A stretch of 11,392 bases of DNA from an uncultured Eubacteriales bacterium (lineage in GTDB: Bacteria > Bacillota > Clostridia > Oscillospirales > Oscillospiraceae): the NCBI GenBank assembly GCA_900547315.1, contig URGI01000058.1, positions 1-11,392 on the forward strand, written 5' to 3'. The number at the start of each line of letters is the position of its first letter. The first letter of the stretch is position 1. The position numbers and the translations under genes were made by a program. Below are positions 6,746 through 11,392 of this stretch, piece by piece. The notes beneath the pieces are model-generated. The model worked only from the letters and a program-made list of their open reading frames with translations. It was not told where the DNA came from and did not search any database.

Positions 6746-8179
6746 ATGAAATACTACCTGCTAGTCGATCTCGGCACCGGCAACACCAGAGTCTCTCTGG
6801 TGTCTCAAAAGGGTGAGATCCTCGGTATTCGCACCTTCACCAATACCTATTACCGCGACAGCGCCTATTCCGACGCGCAGTATTTTCTGCCGTCGGAATG
6901 GGGCGAGCGCATAATCCGCTGCTGCGAAGAGCTGCACGCCGAGTTTCCCGATGTCGAGATCTGCGCCGTCTCCTCTGCCGGAGCACGGCAGAGCATCGTA
7001 CTCATAGACGGCAGCGGCGAGGCGTTCTACGGTCTGCCGAACATAGATAACCGCGGGCGCGATTACATGGATCGCATAACCGGCCGCGAGGAGCTGTACC
7101 GCCGCTCCGGCAAATGGGTAACGGAAGATTTCTGCGCAGCGAAGCTTATGGGGCTGCGCATGGTCTATCCGGAGCTTTACTCCCGCATCAGCAAGGTCGT
7201 CAGCATAAGCGAATGGATCGCGTTCATGTTCACCGGCGTTGCCGCCATGGAATTCTCGCAGGCCTGCGAAACGCAGCTTTATGACCTCGACAGCCGCAGC
7301 TGGGACGAGGATCTATGCGCCGCGTACGGCATTGACATTGCGCTCCTGCCTCCGCTGATTCCCGCGGGTGAGGCCGTCGGCTCAGTGCTCGACTGCTTCT
7401 CCGATATCTGCGGCACCGCGCCCGACGCCGTGTTCGTCATGGGCGGTGCCGATACGCAGGTCGCACTCAGGTATACGGAGCTGGCCGCCGGCGATATTGC
7501 CGTTGTATCCGGCACAACGTCCCCCGTCATCGTAAAAAGCAGCGAGCGGTACTACGATCCGCAGCAGCGCGTCTGGACGGACGCCGACCTCGGCGGCAAA
7601 GGCTTCATCGTTGAAATGAACCCCGGCGTGACTGGGCTCAACTATCAGCGCGTCAAAGACAATCTCTGCCCCGACCTGAGCTATGAGTTTCTCGAGAGCG
7701 AGTACGCCGCAAAAAGCAGCTTCTGCTGCACGGCCTCGTTTTCGTCGCTGCTCTTCTACGAACAGCGCTCGCTCAGGCGCGGCGGCTTCTTCACCCTCTC
7801 CCCGATGGATACGCAGCTTGACCGCGTCGATATGGCGTGGGCCGTTCTGGCGGACATCGCCTGTTCGATATACGAGCAGCTCCGGCGGCTGATCTCGCTC
7901 ACGAAAGCGAACGGCGCCTGCATATACGGCTGCGGCGGCGGTTTCCGCTCGGAAGCGCTGTGCCAGATGCTCTCAGACCTCTCCGGTATGGAGCTCAGGC
8001 TTTGCAGCGGGTTTGTGCAGGCCACGCTTCAGGGGCTTGTCAATATATGCGGCGCTTACCTCGGACTCCCTGCGCAGAGCGCGCAGTCATCGAAAAGCTT
8101 TTTCCCCCGCGAGCATAGTTTAATTCACGAATACTACCCCGTCTGGCTTGAAAACCGGGCCAAAGCGAATCTTATTTAA
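6746..8179 (+). CDS. FGGY-family sugar kinase, LsrK-like
   Basis: An ATP-dependent kinase of ketoses or related sugars, 477 aa, with both FGGY domains present. The N-terminal phosphate loop is DLGTGNTR (8-15). RQSIVL (81-86) and PNIDNRG (98-104) resemble the R-E-G-I-V-L and N-V-D-A-R segments of the autoinducer-2 kinase LsrK. The catalytic base is Asp236 in GGADTQ, and the adenine-binding GCGGG is at 395-399. FGGY kinases upstream of class II aldolases (rhamnulokinase, fuculokinase) phosphorylate C1 of a ketose. The aldolase gene 25 nt downstream suggests a similar role here, for instance on 5-methylthioribulose or 5-deoxyribulose (inference). Alternatives are an AI-2-like substrate or another ketose. 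The ATG is only 3 nt after the previous stop and lacks a proper ribosome binding site, so translation is probably coupled to the dehydrogenase. Confidence 0.9.
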   Translation: MKYYLLVDLGTGNTRVSLVSQKGEILGIRTFTNTYYRDSAYSDAQYFLPSEWGERIIRCCEELHAEFPDVEICAVSSAGARQSIVLIDGSGEAFYGLPNIDNRGRDYMDRITGREELYRRSGKWVTEDFCAAKLMGLRMVYPELYSRISKVVSISEWIAFMFTGVAAMEFSQACETQLYDLDSRSWDEDLCAAYGIDIALLPPLIPAGEAVGSVLDCFSDICGTAPDAVFVMGGADTQVALRYTELAAGDIAVVSGTTSPVIVKSSERYYDPQQRVWTDADLGGKGFIVEMNPGVTGLNYQRVKDNLCPDLSYEFLESEYAAKSSFCCTASFSSLLFYEQRSLRRGGFFTLSPMDTQLDRVDMAWAVLADIACSIYEQLRRLISLTKANGACIYGCGGGFRSEALCQMLSDLSGMELRLCSGFVQATLQGLVNICGAYLGLPAQSAQSSKSFFPREHSLIHEYYPVWLENRAKANLI

Positions 8180-8192
8180 TCAATCATTTTTT

Positions 8193-8197
8193 GGAGG
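8193..8197 (+). promoter_or_regulatory. Ribosome binding site fixing the start of the class II aldolase
   Basis: GGAGG lies 7 nt before the ATG at 8205. The frame is open back to 8148 inside the kinase gene, but those extra residues are unlike the family, whose members begin near the LxxxGxxLxxxGL helix. The start at 8205 is therefore preferred. Confidence 0.75.
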
Positions 8198-8204
8198 TAT
8201 CCTC

Positions 8205-8870
8205 ATGTTAATGCAGGAAGAGAGAGAGCTTATAGTTGAATACGGCAAAAAGCTCAGCGCATCAGGTCTTTGCCCCGGCACCAGCGGCAACATAAGCATA
8301 TACAACGCAGAGAAGAACCTGATGGCGATCAGCCCCTCCGGTATGGACTATCTTCTGACCCAGCCCGAGGACATCGTCATCACCGATCTCGAGGCAAATA
8401 TTGTCGACGGCAGCCGCAAGCCCTCGAGCGAATGGGCGTTGCACACCATCTTCTATAAGCACAAGCCCGAAGCGCGCGCCGTTGTCCACACCCATTCGGC
8501 GTACTGCACCACCTTTGCGGTGCTCAATCAGCCCATCCGTGCCGTTCACTACGTGATCGGCGACGCGAACACCGACGTTGTCCCCTGCGCCCCGTATATC
8601 ACCTTCGGCACCGAAGAGCTTGCGGAAAAGGCCATCGAGGTCTGCGGCGATTCCAACGCCGTACTTCTCGCAAATCACGGCATAGTCGTCTGCGGAAGCA
8701 GCATCGCCAGCGCCTTCTCCCTCGCCAACAATATGGAATACATCGCCAAGCTCCAGTACCGCGCAATGTGCATCGGCCAGCCGCAGATACTCACCGACGA
8801 GCAGATGGCCGTTGTCATGGAGAAGTTCAAATCCTACGGCCAGCCCGGCAGCCACAAGAGCGGATATTGA
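8205..8870 (+). CDS. Class II aldolase, FucA-like (probable 5-methylthio/5-deoxyribulose-1-phosphate aldolase)
   Basis: A zinc-dependent aldolase of the fuculose-1-phosphate aldolase family, 221 aa. All key residues are present: Glu76 (SSEWALH), the zinc ligands His95 and His97 (VHTHS) and His158 (ANHG). These align with Glu73, His92, His94 and His155 of E. coli FucA at a constant offset of 3, and Tyr116 aligns with its Tyr113. The phosphate-binding TSGN (26-29) and SPSGM (43-47) motifs are also intact. Members in mtnK-mtnA clusters (called Ald2 in the methylthioadenosine DHAP shunt, DrdA in 5-deoxyribose salvage) split the 1-phospho-ketose into DHAP and methylthioacetaldehyde or acetaldehyde. 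The operon position between kinase genes and an alcohol dehydrogenase supports this rather than fucose use. No fucose genes are nearby. Confidence 0.92.
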   Translation: MLMQEERELIVEYGKKLSASGLCPGTSGNISIYNAEKNLMAISPSGMDYLLTQPEDIVITDLEANIVDGSRKPSSEWALHTIFYKHKPEARAVVHTHSAYCTTFAVLNQPIRAVHYVIGDANTDVVPCAPYITFGTEELAEKAIEVCGDSNAVLLANHGIVVCGSSIASAFSLANNMEYIAKLQYRAMCIGQPQILTDEQMAVVMEKFKSYGQPGSHKSGY

Positions 8871-8907
8871 TCCGTCAGCAGATACACAATAACTGAAGGA
8901 GGACAGC

Positions 8908-10086
8908 ATGAATTCATTTGACTTTTACAGCCCTACATATTTTGTGTTCGGGCGCGACCGCGAGAATGACACCGGCAAATACGTCGCCAAATTCGGCGGC
9001 AGCCGCGTGCTCATCGTCTATGGCGGCCAGTCCGCGAAAAGATCCGGACTGCTTGACCGCGTCAAGGCGTCCGTCAATGCCGCCGGTCTTTACAGCATCG
9101 AGCTCGGCGGCGTGAAGTCCAACCCCAAGAGCGGCTTTGTCTACGAAGGCATCGAGCTTGCCCGCCGCGAGAAGATCGATTTTCTCGTCGCCATCGGCGG
9201 CGGCAGCGTCATAGACACTGCAAAGGCCATTGCGATGGGCGTGCCGTATGACGGCGACTTCTGGGATTTCTTCTCCGGCAAAACTCCGGAGACCGCACTG
9301 CCCGTCGGCGTTGTTCTCACTCTCGCCGCGTCCGGAAGCGAAGGCTCCCCGAACGCCATCATCACCAACGAAGAGACTCTGGACAAGACCGCAGCCGAGG
9401 CCGACTGCATCCGCCCGAAGTTCTCCGTCATGAACCCTGCTCTTACCGAGAGCCTGCCCGCTTTCCAGACCGCCTGCGGCGTGACCGACATCATCTCTCA
9501 CGCGCTGGAGCGCTACTTCACCAACACTCCCGGAGTTGAGACTACGGACAGGCTGCTCGAGGGTGTGGTTCTCGCTATGATCCACGAGGGGCGCACCGTT
9601 ATGCGCGATCCTCACAATTTCGACGCGCGCGCCAACATTATGTGGGGCGGCATGGTCTGCCACAATGACATCATGGGTGTCGGCCGCAAGCAGGACTGGA
9701 ACAGCCATCATCTCGAGCATGTCATGTCCGCCGTATACGACTGCGCACATGGCGCGGGTCTGTCGGTGATAATGCCCGCATGGATGACCTACTGCATCGA
9801 GCACAGCGACGCAAAGCGCTTCACACAGCTCGCGGTCAAGGTTTTCGGCTGCCAGCTCGACGTTGACGATCCCAAGCGCACAGCTCGCGAGGGCGTGGAA
9901 GCTTTCAAGAACCTCATGCGCGAATTCAATATGCCTCTGACGTTTGCTGAGATCGGCGCCGATCCCAACGATATTGAAAAGCTCGTTGAGATGAACGGCG
10001 TCGGAGACGGCGTCACCGGCGGCTACGTTGGCCTTACCAGCGACGCCATCCGCGAGATCTACCAGATCGCCGCAGGGCTGCGCTGA
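8908..10086 (+). CDS. Iron-containing alcohol dehydrogenase, YqhD/BdhA-like
   Basis: A group III (iron-type) alcohol dehydrogenase of 392 aa, in the aldehyde-reducing branch that includes E. coli YqhD and clostridial butanol dehydrogenases, usually NADPH-dependent. The nucleotide-binding GGGSVIDTAKA spans 97-107. The metal ligands Asp194, His198, His267 and His281 fall at the same residue numbers as in YqhD. VYGGQSAKRSG (38-48) forms the coenzyme-binding turn. In this operon it follows the aldolase by 37 nt with AAGGAGG 5 nt before its ATG. Its likely job is to reduce the toxic aldehyde released by the aldolase, giving 2-methylthioethanol or ethanol and reoxidising NAD(P)H. That assignment is from context; enzymes of this family accept many aldehydes. 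Confidence 0.93.
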   Translation: MNSFDFYSPTYFVFGRDRENDTGKYVAKFGGSRVLIVYGGQSAKRSGLLDRVKASVNAAGLYSIELGGVKSNPKSGFVYEGIELARREKIDFLVAIGGGSVIDTAKAIAMGVPYDGDFWDFFSGKTPETALPVGVVLTLAASGSEGSPNAIITNEETLDKTAAEADCIRPKFSVMNPALTESLPAFQTACGVTDIISHALERYFTNTPGVETTDRLLEGVVLAMIHEGRTVMRDPHNFDARANIMWGGMVCHNDIMGVGRKQDWNSHHLEHVMSAVYDCAHGAGLSVIMPAWMTYCIEHSDAKRFTQLAVKVFGCQLDVDDPKRTAREGVEAFKNLMREFNMPLTFAEIGADPNDIEKLVEMNGVGDGVTGGYVGLTSDAIREIYQIAAGLR

Positions 10087-10120
10087 GAAATATCATTATC
10101 GATAAAGAAGGAGCATTATT

Positions 10121-11317
10121 ATGGAAACTGAAAAGAAACTGGGCTTTTCGACCCGTCAGATTCATGTAGGCAAGCGCAAGAACAGCGCCGGTGCGCTCTG
10201 CGATCCTATCTACCAGACCTCCACCTTCATGTTCGAGACCGTCGAGCAGGGCGGTGCCAGATTTGCCGGCACCGAGACCGGATACGTATACTCCCGTCCC
10301 GCAAACCCCTCCACCAACGCCGTTGAGGAGAAGATAGCCTCCCTCGAAAACGGCGAAGCCGCAATGGCCACCGCCTCCGGCATGGGTGCCATCACCGCCA
10401 CGCTCTATTGCAGCGTCGTCGCCGGTGATGAGATCGTCGCGGATGAGACTCTCTACGGCTGCACCTTTGCCTTCCTCTCCAAGGAGATCACCCAGCTCGG
10501 TGTTAAGGTATCGTTTATCAACATGAACGACATTGACGCGCTCAAGGCTGCCCTCACCGATAAGACGAAGGTCGTCTACTTTGAGACTCCCTGCAACCCC
10601 ACCATGAAGGTCATTGACATAAAGGCCGTTGCGGACGCCGCCCACGCTTTCAACAAGGATATCAAAGTCATCGTTGACAACACGTTCTGCTCTCCCTATC
10701 TCCAGCGCCCCCTCGATCTCGGCGCGGATGTTGTTGTTCACAGCGCGACCAAATACATCAACGGTCACGGCGACGTTATCGCGGGCTTTGTCGTCGGCAA
10801 GCCTGAATTCATCGATCAGGTCCGCGGCGTCGGCGTCGTACATATGACCGGTGCGGTTATGAGCCCGTTCAACGCGTTCCTCATCGCCCGCGGCCTCAAG
10901 ACGCTGAGCATCCGTATGGATCGCCACTGCGAGAATGCCATGAAGCTTGCAAGATACCTCGAGGCGCACCCCGCCGTTGCGAAAGTGTACTACCCCGGTC
11001 TGGAGAGCTTTGAGGGTCACGAGATTGCCAAGAAGCAGATGGACAAGTTCGGCGGCATGATAGCGATCGAGCTGAAGGCCGACAAGGAGACCACGGCAAA
11101 GGCTATAAACAAGCTGAAGCTCTGCACCATCGCCGTCTCTCTCGGCGACGCCGAAACTCTCGTCGAGCACGCCGCCTCCATGACCCACTCCACCTACTCC
11201 GCCGAGGAGCTGGCCGCCGCCGGAATTTCCGAGGGTCTTGTCAGAATCAGCGTCGGCCTTGAGGATATCGAGGATATCATAGCCGACTTCGAGCAGGCCT
11301 TCGCCGACCTCGCCTGA
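10121..11317 (+). CDS. Methionine gamma-lyase-like PLP enzyme (Cys/Met metabolism family)
   Basis: A 398-aa PLP enzyme of the cystathionine gamma-lyase family, the same length as Pseudomonas putida methionine gamma-lyase. PLP is bound by Lys211 (SATKY). Asp186 (VDNTFC), Tyr57 and Arg59 (YVYSRPANP) are the usual cofactor contacts. Tyr112 and Cys114 (LYGCTFAF) match Tyr114 and Cys116 of the P. putida lyase; the Cys is typical of methionine gamma-lyases. Lys240 and Asp241 of that enzyme are replaced here by Val240 and His241. The long insertions of ~430-aa O-acetylhomoserine sulfhydrylases (MetY) are absent. The lyase reaction gives methanethiol, ammonia and 2-oxobutyrate. Gamma-replacement, making methionine from methanethiol, is also possible. 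It is the last gene of the operon, 34 nt after the dehydrogenase gene and before a strong terminator, which ties the cluster to sulfur. Confidence 0.87.
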   Translation: METEKKLGFSTRQIHVGKRKNSAGALCDPIYQTSTFMFETVEQGGARFAGTETGYVYSRPANPSTNAVEEKIASLENGEAAMATASGMGAITATLYCSVVAGDEIVADETLYGCTFAFLSKEITQLGVKVSFINMNDIDALKAALTDKTKVVYFETPCNPTMKVIDIKAVADAAHAFNKDIKVIVDNTFCSPYLQRPLDLGADVVVHSATKYINGHGDVIAGFVVGKPEFIDQVRGVGVVHMTGAVMSPFNAFLIARGLKTLSIRMDRHCENAMKLARYLEAHPAVAKVYYPGLESFEGHEIAKKQMDKFGGMIAIELKADKETTAKAINKLKLCTIAVSLGDAETLVEHAASMTHSTYSAEELAAAGISEGLVRISVGLEDIEDIIADFEQAFADLA

Positions 11318-11361
11318 TATTGTCAGCATACCCCGCGGCGTCGGATAAAAAGAACAGCAAA

Positions 11362-11392
11362 ACCGCACTGATTTTATAGAAATCAGTGCGGT
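11362..11392 (+). terminator. Intrinsic terminator hairpin at the end of the mtnK operon
   Basis: A perfect 13-bp inverted repeat (arms 11362-11374 and 11380-11392) encloses a 5-nt loop, TATAG. An A-run precedes the stem. The window ends exactly at the stem, so the expected T-run is not visible. It begins 45 nt after the last stop codon. Confidence 0.8.

Noticed and set aside
6746..8179. A complete autoinducer-2 (Lsr) uptake and processing locus
   Set aside because: The kinase resembles LsrK, but no LsrABCD transporter, LsrB binding protein, LsrF thiolase or LsrG is present in the window.
8193..8204. Small GAGG-TAT-CCTC hairpin covering the aldolase ribosome binding site
   Set aside because: The stem is only 4 bp with a 3-nt loop, too weak to argue for a regulatory switch without more evidence.
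8205..8870. L-fuculose-phosphate aldolase of a fucose pathway
   Set aside because: The family match is real, but there is no fucose isomerase, fuculokinase of known type or transporter nearby. mtnK and an MtnA-like gene point to a 5-modified ribulose-1-phosphate substrate instead.
8914..9804. 296-codon open frame antisense to the alcohol dehydrogenase gene
   Set aside because: It is a shadow of a well-supported gene. Its translation shows no known family pattern.
10034..11368. 444-codon open frame on the - strand, antisense to the gamma-lyase-like gene
   Set aside because: It mirrors a strongly supported gene in a GC-rich, codon-biased region. Its translation is rich in Gly, Val, Asp and Leu with no recognisable family, and it runs through the terminator hairpin.

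Overview
The window looks like a stretch of chromosome from a GC-rich anaerobic member of the Clostridia (Bacillota), perhaps an Oscillospiraceae-like gut organism. This is inferred from tight co-directional genes with strong AAGGAGG-type ribosome binding sites, split-subunit transketolase, a YqhD-type iron alcohol dehydrogenase, and AT-rich intergenic DNA between GC-rich genes. No RNA genes, insertion sequences, CRISPR arrays or prophage genes were seen. Species assignment is not possible from the sequence alone.

Left module (1-2294, + strand): the two halves of a split transketolase (the first cut by the window edge), overlapping by 8 nt, followed 6 nt later by a ribose-5-phosphate isomerase B (RpiB)/LacAB-type isomerase. 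The isomerase keeps its catalytic residues, but all four positions known to hold the substrate phosphate are changed. It probably works on a non-phosphorylated sugar. A bidirectional terminator-like hairpin (2301-2335) separates it from a convergent DeoR-family repressor (2352-3128, - strand).

Regulatory region (3129-3457): a divergent AT-rich intergenic region carrying a recognisable promoter for the DeoR gene, a near-perfect 20-bp palindrome just upstream of a -10-like box for the rightward operon, and several TTGAY elements.

Right module (3458-11317, + strand, seven genes with gaps of 3-37 nt, ending in a 13-bp-stem terminator at the window's end): S-methyl-5-thioribose kinase (mtnK), an MtnA-like aldose-1-phosphate isomerase, a D-2-hydroxyacid dehydrogenase, an FGGY sugar kinase of LsrK-like type, a class II (FucA-like) aldolase, an iron-dependent alcohol dehydrogenase, and a methionine gamma-lyase-like PLP enzyme. 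Kinase, isomerase, class II aldolase and alcohol dehydrogenase together match the 'DHAP shunt' for the 5'-ends of used S-adenosylmethionine. In that route 5-methylthioribose (or 5-deoxyribose) is phosphorylated at C1, isomerised to the 1-phospho-ketose and cleaved to DHAP plus methylthioacetaldehyde (or acetaldehyde). The aldehyde is then reduced to the alcohol. The last gene would handle the methanethiol/methionine side of sulfur metabolism.

Unexplained parts: the FGGY kinase and 2-hydroxyacid dehydrogenase sit inside this operon without a place in the known shunt, the MtnA-like protein departs from canonical MtnA at signature positions, and the phosphate-blind RpiB-like isomerase with its transketolase lies next door. 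One unifying idea (inference only) is a second, parallel entry: RpiB-like isomerisation of the free 5-modified ribose, then FGGY phosphorylation at C1, meeting the MtnK-MtnA route at the aldolase. No nucleosidase/phosphorylase, transporter or methylthio-alkane reductase is in the window.
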